In this document: in pieces, positions 12,095 through 23,014 of the stretch
Layout of the letters: every line of letters starts with the position of its first letter
Position numbering within the stretch: the first letter of the stretch is position 1
Origin: Turnera subulata
Lineage: Eukaryota > Streptophyta > Magnoliopsida > Malpighiales > Passifloraceae
Assembly: GCA_028386065.3 (NCBI GenBank)
Contig: JAKUCV010006825.1
Location: 65,873 to 129,872, forward strand
Length of the DNA stretch: 64,000 nucleotides
Direction of reading: 5' to 3'
The notes under the pieces: model-generated
What the model saw: only the letters and a program-made list of their open reading frames with translations
The model's database searches: none
Told to the model about the DNA's origin: nothing
Translations under genes and position numbers: made by a program

Positions 12095-12230
12095 TGATAA
12101 GGGATAACTATTAGTTAGGTTAGGTTTTGTATACTGTATGTACTAGGACTCTCACTTGTATTCTTATCAGTTAATGATTATATATACAACAGGACTGTGA
12201 TAGTAGCAGCATCCTGAATATTCACGTTCA
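12095..12230 (+). repeat. Copia 5' LTR
   Basis: 136 bp, TG…CA. It differs from the 3' LTR by G/A in CACTTGTATTC and by G/A in CAACAGGACTG. It contains GAATATTC (12216-12223), which fits the P1BS consensus GNATATNC. Confidence 0.95.
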
Positions 12231-12310
12231 TGGTAGCGGAGCCGGTTGTTCTTTGATAGACTGAGTAGTTTATTGTCACGTTGCTACTATCATTCTTTGT
12301 CTAGTACATC

Positions 12311-15300
12311 ATGTCGACTTTGTCTTCTACTAGCTCTTCTTCTTCTAGTTCTTCTACTGCTTCTTCTTCCTCCACGGTTTTAGCTCCTCTTTCCTCTTCT
12401 GCCCCCTCTGTTCTAGGTGTCAGTAATATCAAAAATTATGTCCCAGCAACATTGGATTTTTCCAATTTTCTTGTTTGGCAGAGTCTCCTCTACACCGTTT
12501 TTCAATCCCACCAGGTTGTTGGTCACATTGATGGAACCAGTGTGCAACCCCCAGCTTTTCTCCCTACTGACCAAAACAATGACCAAACCAGTGATCCTGT
12601 TCCCAATCCAGCTTTTTCTTTGTGGAACTAGATTGATAGTACTCTGGTCACGTGGATCTACGCCACCATTAGTCCTGATGTTCTGCAACACGTCATTCGT
12701 CCGGGATTTTACCCCACTGCTCGCGAGGTTTGGCAGTCAATCGAGACTCTTTTTCATGATCATGTGCAAGCCAGGTACATGGAGTATCGCTCTGAGTTCG
12801 TCCAAGCCCGTAAAGGCACTCGAACTATGTCAGATTATCTCAAACATGTGCGGAGCCTTGCTGATAACTTAGATGCTATTGGCAGAGGCTTGAATGAGGA
12901 TGATGTGGTCATGCAGATTCTTGATGGTCTGCCTCCAGATTACTCTGAAATTGTGACTGTTCTTACTGCTAAAGCTCCCTTGCCGAATTACTTTGAGTTA
13001 CGTTCCTCTTTGTTGGCTTATGAGTCTCGCATGACCAAAACACGTTCTCAGTCTTCTTCCTCTGTTTCTAATTCTCAACAAGTTTTCTTTGAACAAGCAC
13101 GAGGCTGTGGCTCTCGTGGTTTTCCTAAAAATCAAGGGGGGCGTGGGCAGTCCTTTTCTCCACGACCTCCTTATAATAAAAAACCTCATTTTTCTTCGAA
13201 AAAGCCTTCTGGGTATTCTCCTCGCCCTGCTTTTAAGTCTTCTCCTTCTCCACAGAAGTCTTCCGCTTCTGACTCCGTGCTGGGGCCTCCGCCTATCCAG
13301 TGTCAGTTGTGTGATGGATATCAACACACTGCCAAATCATGCCCGCAGCGGCATACTTCCTCTTATGCAGGTGTCCATGAGCACCAGTCCCCGTTCTGGT
13401 ATGCCGATACTGGTGCCACCAGTCATATGGCCAATTCTCTGGAAAATCTTGATTCATATTCTGCGTATCATGGTTCTGACTCCGTACAGGTCGGTGATGG
13501 TAAGTTTTTAGCCATCACTCATGTTGGTTCTAAAGTTTTTTGTTTCGGTTCATTCAAGTTTTATTTGCGAGAGGTTTTAGTTGTTCCCGCTTTAACGAAA
13601 AATCTGATTTCTATTAAACGGTTTGCTAGTGACAATTCTTGTTCTGTGAGTTTTGATTCGTTTGGTTTTACTGTGAAGGGACGCTCCTTCAAGAACAGTC
13701 TGATACGGTGCAGTGATTCAGGACCACTGTATTCAGTTCGTGTTTCTTCTTCGGTTGCGTCTTCTTCAGCTTTGACTCTTTCTCATGCACGAGTGTCCTC
13801 TGGGTTGTGGCATCAACGTCTTTGTCATCCCGATGATCCGGTCATGGCACAGTTTCTTCGCCAGCATCCCAATTTAGTGTCTTCTTCATCGAATAAAGTT
13901 TTTTCGTTTTGTCATGTGTGTCAACTTGGCAAGCAGACTGTGTTGCCTTACTCTTCTTCTTCCGTTTTTAGTTCAATTCCTTTTGAAATAATTCATAGTG
14001 ATGTTTGGGTTTCCCCAGTTGTTTCAGTTAGTGGATTCAAATATTATGTTATATTTATTGATGAGTATTCTCGTTACAGTTGGATTTTTCCAATCCGTTA
14101 TAAACATGAGGTGTTTTCTTGTTTCACTCAACTTTATGCTGAAATACAGAATCAATATAACTCCACAGTTCGTTTTCTTCAAACCGATGGTGGGGGGGAG
14201 TTTTGTAATCGTGTTTTTGATATCTTTCTTCAAAAAAATGGAATTCTTAGACGCGTCTCTTGTCCATACAGCCATCAGCAAAATGGGCTGGCTGAACGGG
14301 CTCATAGGACTTTGTTAAATGTTGTTCGCTCAGCTCTTTTCCAAGCACATTTGCCCTCTGCGTTTTGGGTGGAGGCATTACGCTATGTTAATCATATACG
14401 TAATAGGCTTCCGGCTAGCACCCTCTCTTGGCAGAGTCCTTATTTTCTTTTACATGGGCACTCTCCTACTTTCGATGATATCAAAATCTTTGGCTGTGCT
14501 TGTTATCCTCACAACATGAGTCCACATAACCACAAATTGCAACCCCGTACTAATCTTCATGTTTTCCTTGGTTTATCCACTTATCATAAAGGGTTTCGTT
14601 GTTTTGATCCAGCTTCTCGTAAAGTGGTGGTATCTCGCAATGTCGAGTTTGATGAGCAGACTTTTCCCATGGCTATATCTCAATCGCCTCCTTCCACACC
14701 TTCTCACGACACTATATCCTTTTCCCCAACAGCAGTTTCCCGGTTACCTACTGCCTCTATCAAGCCACTGGTTCCATCAACACCTCAACCGATAGTTTCC
14801 AACCCAACACCGTCTCCACCCTCATCACCATCACCATCTCCTTCTCAATTGAGTTTGCACCCTTCCTCCCATACCTCTGCTGGTTTACTTGCCCCTTCTT
14901 CTTCGTCTTCTAGTCTTCCACCTACACCTCCGCCACCTGTTCGACAAAATGCTCCAACACATCGAATGACCACTAGAGCCAAAGCCGGTATTGTCAAACC
15001 AATCCAGAAGCTATCTCTTCTTACCACTTCCTACGCTCCTGAACCCAAAACTTATACTCAGGCTTCCAGAGATAACGCTTGGTGTGTTGCCATGAACGAA
15101 GAAATTCAGGCTTTACACAGGAATCACACTTGGTTCCTGGTTCCAAAACCACCACCCTCAGTGAACATAATTGGTTCAAAGTGGGTGTATAAACGAAAGT
15201 TCAGGTCAGATGGCTCATTGGAGAGACATAAGGCACAATTGGTGGCACAGGGATATTCGCAAAAGGCAGGGGAGGATTTTGATGAGACATATAGTCCCGT

Positions 15301-15391
15301 CATCCGCCCGGCCACAATCAGGGTAGTTTTGACGCTTGCTGTATCTCACGGTTGGTCTCTACGCAGTTGGATGTCAAGAATGCATTCTTGA
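12311..15391 (+). pseudogene. Copia gag-protease-integrase-RT reading frame, interrupted
   Basis: The frame starts at 12311 with a Ser/Thr-rich gag end. An in-frame TAG at 12629-12631 interrupts gag, and the same frame is open again to 15391. Recognisable parts in order: a CCHC knuckle (CQLCDGYQHTAKSC, near 13303-13344); protease DTGA (near 13405); the HHCC integrase zinc domain (HQRLCH … CHVCQLGK, 13812-13935); the integrase core with its D, D and E (SDVW, QTDGGGEF, NGLAER, 13990-14310); a Ser/Pro-rich spacer (about 14690-14960); and the start of RT (IIGSKWVYKRKF). A frame change close to 15363 moves the rest of RT into another frame. Confidence 0.93.
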
Positions 15392-15996
15392 ATGGGAATT
15401 TACAGGAGGATGTCTACATGAAGCAACCTCCGGGTTTTGAAGATCCCTCACGGCCCGATTATGTCTGTAAGTTGAACAAGGCACTCTACGGTTTGAAACA
15501 GGCACCACGTGCCTGGTATCAAAGATTTGCTCAGTTCTTAATTTCACAAGGTTTCATTACTTGTAAATCCGATGCCTCCCTGTTTATATTGCATTCGGCC
15601 CAAGGTGTTGCATATCTGCTGCTGTATGTTGATGATATAGTTTTAACAGCTTCTATCGCACCTCTTCTGGACAGTCTTCTGTCTTTGTTGAAGGACGAGT
15701 TTTTGATGACAGACTTAGGCCCACTTCATTATTTTCTTGGAGTTCAAATAGTTCGTTCTCAGGATGGGTTGTTTCTGCATCAGAACAAGTATTTGTCCTC
15801 CATCTTCAAGAGGGCTGGGTTTGACACGGCAAAGTCAACTCCAACTCCTATGCAACCAAAGCTGCAGCTATCCATTGATCAAGGTGAGCCATTGACAGCT
15901 GAAGAAGAGACTTTGTATCGCACAGTTGTTGGGGCATTGCAATATTTAACTTTTACTCGCCCAGACATATCTTTTGCTGTGAATTTGGTATGTTAG
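15352..15996 (+). pseudogene. Copia reverse transcriptase, 3' portion
   Basis: This continues RT in the shifted frame: [10 protein letters not shown], then [14 protein letters not shown], then the catalytic [11 protein letters not shown] (near 15625), then [12 protein letters not shown]. It stops at a TAG (15994-15996) just before the connection to RNase H, and the frame reopens directly after it. The apparent start at 15352 is only an internal Met. Confidence 0.93.
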
Positions 15997-15999
15997 TTT

Positions 16000-16608
16000 A
16001 TGCACAGACCGACAACAGCTCACTGGAAAGCAGTGAAGCGAATTCTAAGGTTTCTATGGGGAACACAAGATCGTGGTTTTCTCATACGGCCGGTGAATGT
16101 GCGAAATCTAGTGGCTTATAGTGATGCGGACTGGGCTGGTTGTCTTGACACTCGGCGCTCCACCACAGGTTTTTGTGTCTATCTCGGAGGGAATTTAGTC
16201 TCCTGGTCTGCAAAGAAACAGCATACTGTTTCTCGAAGCAGTGCAGAGTCAGAGTACAGAGCTTTGGCAAGCACGGTCGCTGATGTTTGCTGGCTGCACA
16301 CACTCCTTTCTGAGTTAGGTTTTGCACCAACTTTACCTATTGTCATCCATTGTGATAATAAATCTGCAACATTCTTTGCAAACAATCCGGTTCAACACCA
16401 ACGGACGAAGCATCTCGAGGTTGATTTGCATTTTGTACGGGAAAGGGTACATTGGAAGCATATTTTTGTTTCCCATATAGAAGCTTCTCAACAGCTGGCT
16501 GATATATTTACTAAATCACTAGGTGTAACTATGTTTCAACAGCTTTGTCACAATTTGAGTTTGTCTAGTTTGTCCACCCTCAAATTGAGGGGGAGTGATA
16601 AGGGATAA
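16000..16608 (+). pseudogene. Copia RNase H domain
   Basis: Same frame as 15352-15996 beyond the TAG. It has the RNase H hallmarks SDADWAGC, SRSSAESEYRAL, HCDNKSA and HLEVDLHFVRE, followed by the conserved copia tail QLADIFTKSL. The coding part runs into the polypurine tract and the first bases of the 3' LTR. Confidence 0.93.
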
Positions 16609-16731
16609 CTATTAGTTAGGTTAGGTTTTGTATACTGTATGTACTAGGACTCTCACTTATATTCTTATCAGTTAATGATTATATATACAACAAGACTGTG
16701 ATAGTAGCAGCATCCTGAATATTCACGTTCA
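16596..16731 (+). repeat. Copia 3' LTR, next to the PHT1 promoter
   Basis: It pairs with 12095-12230. Its outer end is about 350 bp upstream of the TATA-like box of the first PHT1 gene. It holds a P1BS-type GAATATTC at 16717-16724. Confidence 0.95.
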
Positions 16732-17026
16732 AATAACAAGATGATTTCTTATTTAGACGTACAGTCACACAGGGCACCCTGCATCTGTGAAGCACCAACA
16801 ACCGTGCCTAAAGCGGACACTATACATGTATTATGTACATCTGCAAGTTACGACTGATAATACGACATATGATGATGAACCAAAACGCGTATGTACTTGC
16901 TAGTACAGTAAAAAAACTCAGTCCAATAATAATAATTAAAAGTATGAATTGAAATTACAATAGAGGGAGGATTAAGAGAAGAAGCAAGGTTGCGAGAGGA
17001 AAGTTGACTTCAAATTTAAATTAACG

Positions 17027-17034
17027 GCATATGC
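17027..17034. promoter_or_regulatory. P1BS (PHR1-binding) site in PHT1 copy A promoter
   Basis: GCATATGC fits GNATATNC and lies 46 bp before the TATA-like TATTTAAAT (17080-17088). A W-box core TTGAC (about 17004) is just upstream; WRKY factors also act on PHT1 promoters. Both are pattern matches. A six-base-specific site is expected about every 4 kb by chance, but the position is right for a proximal element. Confidence 0.6.
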
Positions 17035-17104
17035 CATTAGATACCATAATTGATTCTGGGATGAGTTTAAGCGCAAGTGTATTTAAATGGCCCGGCCTGC
17101 ACCA

Positions 17105-17183
17105 CTCCCCACCAACGTTCATATCCCTCTCCTCTTTCCTCTCTACTCCCTCCAATCGTGTGTTAACGTAGGAGAAGCAGCAG
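17105..17183 (+). other. Probable 5'-UTR exon of PHT1 copy A
   Basis: A CT-rich leader follows the TATA-like box and ends AGCAGCAG before GTCAGT at 17184. The matching acceptor TATCCTGTGCAG ends at 18793, 38 bp before the ATG. This predicts a 1610-bp 5'-UTR intron (17184-18793), a common feature of PHT1 genes. The transcription start is a guess. Confidence 0.6.
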
Positions 17184-18793
17184 GTCAGTCTCCATCTCTC
17201 TTTATCTCTCTCTTAAAGAGCACTTCCATATGAATCATGATCACAAAGTGCCTTGTTTCCTGGAACTAGAAAATCCTTATACAGTAGGGTCACCTTTTAG
17301 TGCCACTATATATAGTGGGTAGCGTATCTTGATAAACAAATGGGTACTTGTATTAGTGGGTGATATATAGGACAACTACGCTTTTTGTAGAAACTAAACT
17401 GCTGTTTCATTATAGCAGACACTGCTATATTGCTTACACCATGAACTTGAACGTGAACTGGCAAAGTCCACGCATAGGAGTCTTAGAACTGGAGCAAATT
17501 AAATGCAGCCTAGCCTAGCTTATCATTCTTGATATGGCAATTCCGAGCATACGATTCTTTTCACTAGTGTAAATGGTATATAGTCTTAGGTAGGTAGGTA
17601 GGACGATGCATCAGTTGATTAATTTTGGAAATTTTGCTGATCAGTATTGCCCTTGTCAGGATTCTAGGTAAGGATTCAGAAATGTATTGAAGCAGTTGGA
17701 ACTTTGCTTCACAGAAGTATAACGTAGGATTTTTTATTTTTTTTTCCTTCTATTACGATGATGATACCAGCAAATGTTTAAGTACTTTTGTTTTGGTCAA
17801 TAAATTTTATGCCCGGTTTCAAGGCCTTTTTTTTCATCGGTTCAAATCCTGGGTAGTTTGTTTCTACTTGGTTTGGCTCTTTCTTTTGTTAATCAATTGT
17901 TTGGTTTATTCTCCTTTGGGCTTTCATTTTTCACAATTCTTTCTGATCCCTATTCTTTTCTCTGGGGATCTGGGCAAGTTTTAATGTTCTGTCTGCCGTC
18001 TCAAGATATGTGGACAATTTCTAAGTAGTTTGAGGCTGTTATGTAATGAGTCTCATGACCCAATGAGAGAGTTTATTATCAACGTCCCGCTTGCTTAGAA
18101 AAAATGATTCATGCAGAGTCTTCTTTTCAAGTTAAGCCATTAAAGTCTTCGCAGCAAGCAAGTAGCCAGCTAGATGGTTTTTCCACTCTTGACTTTCTTC
18201 CTGTCACTTCAAGCCTAATTGATGGCCCAATTTTTCCTCCATGGACCTTTTTAAACGATATATTTTATAGCCTATATCCATACTATGTTGTAGATTTTTT
18301 TTTCTTCTTTTTTTGACTATTGGAGTTGCTAATTAATAAAAATTATATCTCAAAGTCCAGTGGGGCAGAGAATATACCATCACAGAAAAAAGTAGTTGAT
18401 CAATCCTTTCGGCTACCAAGGTGGAAGAAAATGAAGTTTTTAATTCTTTCGTTGAAAAGTAAACAATTTGTTAGGCCACTATGTCTTCTTTCATTCAAGG
18501 TGCATATGAAAACAAAGGGCATCCATGTGATCCTGTTTTGTCATGTTCTGGATGATTTAGAAAACGTATGTTTTCTGTAATAATTATCAGAAGCAAGGTT
18601 TGGATATTTTGGTGCATATATAATAAATTTTCTGGCCCATAGACAGAAGGCTTTATTGATTTATTTCAGAGTCTTAATCAGTTGACTTGACTTGAGTACA
18701 TGTAGGAGATATGTATATCATTTGCCTACGTGTAGAGTAGATACCTGTTAGAGTCTTATTGATTCATTTCTATAATTTTGATATCCTGTGCAG
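17184..18793 (+). other. Predicted 5'-UTR intron of PHT1 copy A
   Basis: T-rich and without coding potential. It is bounded by GTCAGT and TGTGCAG. The frames inside (17793-17984, 18104-18316, 18320-18580) are random. Confidence 0.55.
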
Positions 18794-18831
18794 GAAAATC
18801 TTATAGTTACTGCTGGGAGAGGAGTTTCTAA

Positions 18832-20430
18832 ATGGCTAGAGAACAACTGGGAGTGCTTAATGCACTCGATGTTGCAAAGACTCAATGGTACCATTTTACT
18901 GCGATTGTGATCGCTGGAATGGGATTTTTCACAGATGCATATGATCTTTTCTGCATCTCCCTTGTCACAAAATTGCTTGGCCGCATATACTACACCAAGC
19001 CGAATGCACCAAAGCCAGGTACACTACCTCCCAACGTAGCAGCTGCTGTTAATGGTGTTGCACTTTGTGGCACTTTAGCTGGCCAGCTCTTCTTTGGTTG
19101 GCTTGGTGACAAGCTGGGACGCAAGAAAGTCTACGGGATTACTTTGGTGCTCATGGTGGTTTGCTCCCTTGCCTCTGGTCTTTCCTTTGGCAGCTCCCCG
19201 AATGGCACCATTGCCACTCTCTGCTTCTTCAGGTTTTGGCTTGGTTTTGGCATTGGTGGAGATTACCCTTTATCTGCCACAATTATGTCTGAATATGCTA
19301 ACAAGAAAACCCGAGGGGCATTCATAGCCGCAGTGTTTGCCATGCAAGGGTTCGGGATTTTGGCTGGAGGGATTGTTGCTCTTATCGTATCATCTGCCTT
19401 CGATCACAGGTTCAAGGCCCCAACATATGAAGAAAATCCAGCAGCCTCACTTGCTTCTCAAGCTGACTACGTTTGGCGTATAATCCTCATGTTTGGTGCC
19501 GTCCCCGCTGCACTAACTTATTACTGGCGTATGAAAATGCCTGAAACTGCAAGGTACACTGCCCTGGTCGCCAAGAACGCGAAGCAAGCAGCTGCTGATA
19601 TGTCCAAGGTGTTGAATGTTGATCTTGAGGCAGAGGAAGAGAAGGTGCAGCAGCTGGCTCAACAGCCAGCCAATTCCTTTGGCTTGTTCTCCAAAGAATT
19701 CGCCAGGCGCCACGGTCTCCACTTGGTAGGAACCACAACCACATGGTTCTTGTTGGATATTGCTTTCTACAGCCAGAATCTTTTCCAGAAGGATGTCTTC
19801 ACAGCCATCAACTGGATCCCTCCAGCAAAAACCATGAACGCTATCCATGAGGTCTACAGGATTGCAAGGGCTCAAACACTCATTGCCCTTTGCAGTACCG
19901 TGCCAGGATACTGGTTTACAGTAGCTTTGATTGACATCATGGGAAGGTTTGCCATACAACTAATGGGTTTCTTCTTCATGACAGTGTTCATGTTTGCACT
20001 TGCAATCCCTTACCATCACTGGACTTTAAAGCCCAACAGAATCGGTTTCGTTGTAATGTATTCCTTGACTTTCTTCTTTGCCAATTTTGGTCCCAACGCC
20101 ACCACATTTGTTGTCCCAGCCGAGATATTCCCAGCAAGGCTAAGGTCAACTTGCCATGGTATATCAGCTGCAGCAGGAAAAGCAGGAGCCATAGTGGGTG
20201 CGTTTGGATTCCTGTACGCTGCACAATCTACAGACAAGACCAAGACAGATGCAGGTTACCCACCTGGTATTGGTATCAAGTGGTCGCTTATTATGCTTGG
20301 TATTATCAACTTCTTTGGAATGGTATTCACCCTATTGGTTCCTGAAGCAAAGGGTAAATCCCTTGAAGAGTTGACCGGGGAAAACGATGATGAAACGGCT
20401 GAGGAGCAGGCTCCACGATTTGGAGGTTAA
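18832..20430 (+). CDS. PHT1: High-affinity inorganic phosphate transporter, PHT1 family (copy A)
   Basis: A 532-residue proton-coupled phosphate symporter of the major facilitator superfamily, expected in the plasma membrane of roots or of phosphate-exporting cells. The coding part has no intron. The PHT1 signature [13 protein letters not shown] is at residues 142-154 and the MFS loop [11 protein letters not shown] at 92-102. There are twelve hydrophobic segments in two sets of six around a charged central loop (about 230-290), and the C-terminal tail is acidic. Length is typical (520-545). The first ATG gives the family N-terminus (M-A-x-x-Q-L-x-V-L-N-A-L-D). It keeps the conserved loop DAGYPPGIG before the last membrane segment, unlike copy B 2.6 kb downstream on the same strand. 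A P1BS and a 5'-UTR intron suggest phosphate-starvation control. Which PHT1 orthologue it is cannot be told here. Confidence 0.97.
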   Translation: MAREQLGVLNALDVAKTQWYHFTAIVIAGMGFFTDAYDLFCISLVTKLLGRIYYTKPNAPKPGTLPPNVAAAVNGVALCGTLAGQLFFGWLGDKLGRKKVYGITLVLMVVCSLASGLSFGSSPNGTIATLCFFRFWLGFGIGGDYPLSATIMSEYANKKTRGAFIAAVFAMQGFGILAGGIVALIVSSAFDHRFKAPTYEENPAASLASQADYVWRIILMFGAVPAALTYYWRMKMPETARYTALVAKNAKQAAADMSKVLNVDLEAEEEKVQQLAQQPANSFGLFSKEFARRHGLHLVGTTTTWFLLDIAFYSQNLFQKDVFTAINWIPPAKTMNAIHEVYRIARAQTLIALCSTVPGYWFTVALIDIMGRFAIQLMGFFFMTVFMFALAIPYHHWTLKPNRIGFVVMYSLTFFFANFGPNATTFVVPAEIFPARLRSTCHGISAAAGKAGAIVGAFGFLYAAQSTDKTKTDAGYPPGIGIKWSLIMLGIINFFGMVFTLLVPEAKGKSLEELTGENDDETAEEQAPRFGG

Positions 20431-21600
20431 GTATATACATTATAGTGGGGTGTCATTTTGGCCAAGTTTGTATCAATCAAGATTTTCTGATATTGACTGT
20501 GATTCTCATATATATATATATAGCTCGTACTTGTATATGCGAACAATAAATGTTCATACTTGCGCTCGGTGAAATGCCCTGATATGATGCCAGTGCAACT
20601 ATAGGTGTGCTTTGGGTTTTATTAATGATTCACTAGTTGTATCTTGAAAAAGAAATCTGAAATTTATATATGTTTCTTTTCTTTTGGTTTTGTTAATTTT
20701 AGAGACCAACTATTAATTGTGGGCCTTGGCCCGTTTTGAAAGCTTCTCTCCATTAATTTGTGCCACGGGAATTTGAAATAGACAGAAGTTTATTTCCAGC
20801 AATTCTGCAACAATCATATTGGACACTAATTTCCTGCTTCTGTTTCTCTACAATCATATTGGACATTATCCAAAATTAAATGATTGTTTTTGAACGAACC
20901 CAAAAATAAATGATTTGGTTCAAGTCTATTTTCCTGCTTCCTCCGGTGTTTTAAGAAACATTACTGAGGCCCGTCAGATAATTAAGCCCAATGCTAAATC
21001 CTGCATTTTCTTTTTGCATTTAAACGTTTCACTGTATACATAAGCCTACATTTGTTTAGCCCGAGATATCAATACGTGCTTCTTATGTTGGTCTTTTAAT
21101 TTGTATATAGTCAAGTGAGTATCCGCCTGTCCCTATCCTGCAATCTATTGTGCTCGTGTAGTAGAAAGGAATGTACAAGAGTTTCTGCATTTGTCGAACT
21201 TTCAACATATGGTTCCGTGTACAAAAGATCATCAACTAAAGTTCATGGATTAGATGAATAAATTGCAAGAATAATCCCACCCAATACGGTTGGTAAGCAT
21301 AGGAATATTAACGTGCGTGATCCTTTCTAGTTCTTGGAGTAAAGTTAATTGTAGGGAATACGAACTCTGTTGAGATTTCAAACAATAGCCATCACCTATT
21401 AGATACCTTTCTGCCTAGAATGAGAAACATTAAAATTGAATGCATTATCTCAAATTAATCTGCCTTAGACAATGAAATATCATCACATATGTAATTAGTG
21501 AATAAAAAGAATAATGTCAGAAAAAAGAGAGAGAGGGGTTTCTTGAAGACCTACCCACGCGTAAAAAGGAGCAGTAGAATAGAGAGGAATTGGAGTAGAA
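20431..21600. other. 3' UTR and intergenic DNA between the PHT1 copies
   Basis: An AATAAA-type signal lies near 20545 after a short TA repeat. A chance-level P1BS match GTATATGC is at 20533-20540, most likely inside the copy A 3' UTR. No other gene seen. Confidence 0.5.
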
Positions 21601-21639
21601 GAGGTCTTTGCAGTTAAACACGGAACTCCATTTCTTTTC

Positions 21640-23006
21640 CCTCCATACCTTTGGTGCTCTATTAATTACTTCATCCCCCAAAGCACACGCAGCTATACTT
21701 TAACACTTCTGCTTCTCCCCGTTATTTCTTCATTGTAACTGTGTATACCACCATGTCCGCTACACAATACAATACACTGCATTAATTTTGTCTTCGTCTT
21801 TTCTTTTCCTTTCCTTTCACGTTCCTTTCTCAACGTAACGTCCTGTCTTCCCTAAGTTGCTCATTCTTTTTTTTTCTTCTTCCTCTGCAAAATATCCTAT
21901 AAACAAAAAGGAAAAAAAATCAACCTTTTTTATTTGGATTGGCCGTTTCTCTGTGTTGGTTGTGTGTCCATTTCTAGCTAAGGTACGAGACAAATCTTTC
22001 ATAACCTAGTAGCTTTTTTGGGGTTCTTTTTGTTGTTAGTATGTCCTTGAAGTGCCATTTTCAATAGAAATGTTTCTTGGTTGGTTTTGTTTGACCCTAT
22101 TGTAGCCAAAGCTAGTTGAGAGATTGATTCAAAAAAAAAAAAGCTAGTGGAGAAAACTGGGTGATTCGTTCATTATTCTCTCCTCTAATTTTGGCTGCTG
22201 TTTGCGTTTGGAGTTATGTTATTCCAAGTAGTGTTCTACTTTATTTCGTATGAATGTATAAGTTATAATGGAATTTTTTTTTTTTATGCTAAAGTTATAA
22301 TGGATTTGTGAATTCCGTCACCTAAAAAGTACCAGTGTTCTTTATTTTTTTTTTTGTGATTGCGACAAGTAAAATATGGTAATTTTCTTGGAACCCTTGT
22401 CGTTAGAGAACCCATACTCATGGTTTTGTAAATTATGATTGTTACTTCTTCTCTACTTGTGGTTTTATATGAATTCTAAATACTTATGCTTAAGCAAAAG
22501 GCAGGGCAAAATAAAATTGTCTACCGAGTTCCAGATGCTGCATTGCAACGTTTTTAATGGCGGTAGTGTAGTAGTAGTAGAAACTAGAAACCTTCCTCAT
22601 CTGTTCCATTTTTCCCTTCTTTTTTTTTTTTGGTGAATTTCCATTTTTCCTTTTTTTTCGTTAAAGTTGAAGCTTTGAAGTTCTTTTTATTTGTAAGCCT
22701 TTTCAATTTCCATGCTCCATTGTGCTAGCTCCTTGTGGTCATTTTCTTTACTTCTGCTGTCATTATCTGTGTAATCTAGTCATGTGGCGCTAGACCCCAT
22801 CTTCGGAAACACACTGTTCAAACTTCACAGATATGTGGAAAACTTTGCAGTTTTGCAAGTGCGCAACTTAGCTGGATCAACTCGTTGACTCGTCTTGGTT
22901 ACAGAATAACTAGCATACTTAAGTACTATGCAATAGGCTGCTATTGTTTTCGGATGTAAACTCTTTTATTATGTTCAAGGTACTGAACTTTCTTCTGCTG
23001 TTGCAG
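21640..23006 (+). other. Probable 5' UTR and 5'-UTR intron of PHT1 copy B
   Basis: A CT-rich leader ends TTTCTAGCTAAG before GTACGAG at 21983. The acceptor CTGCTGTTGCAG ends at 23006, eight bases before the ATG. The predicted intron is 1024 bp. This repeats the arrangement of copy A, so both genes probably inherited it from a common ancestor. I found no P1BS between 20.6 and 23.0 kb. Confidence 0.55.
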
Positions 23007-23014
23007 GTAAAAGT

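Larger units (their letters stand above)
12090..16736 (+). mobile_element. Ty1/copia LTR retrotransposon, structurally complete, coding region broken
   Basis: Two 136-bp LTRs (12095-12230 and 16596-16731) begin TG and end CA. They are flanked by the 5-bp target duplication AATAA (12090-12094 and 16732-16736). A primer-binding-like TGGTAGCGGAGCC follows the 5' LTR directly and is close to the initiator-tRNA-Met type, with two differences. A polypurine tract (about 16583-16595) precedes the 3' LTR. The order gag, protease, integrase, RT, RNase H is copia. The LTRs differ at only two sites, so insertion was recent. Confidence 0.97.

Noticed and set aside
20533..20540. GTATATGC as a P1BS for PHT1 copy B
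   Set aside because: It lies in the probable 3' UTR of copy A, about 2.5 kb from the copy B start; a chance match is likely.
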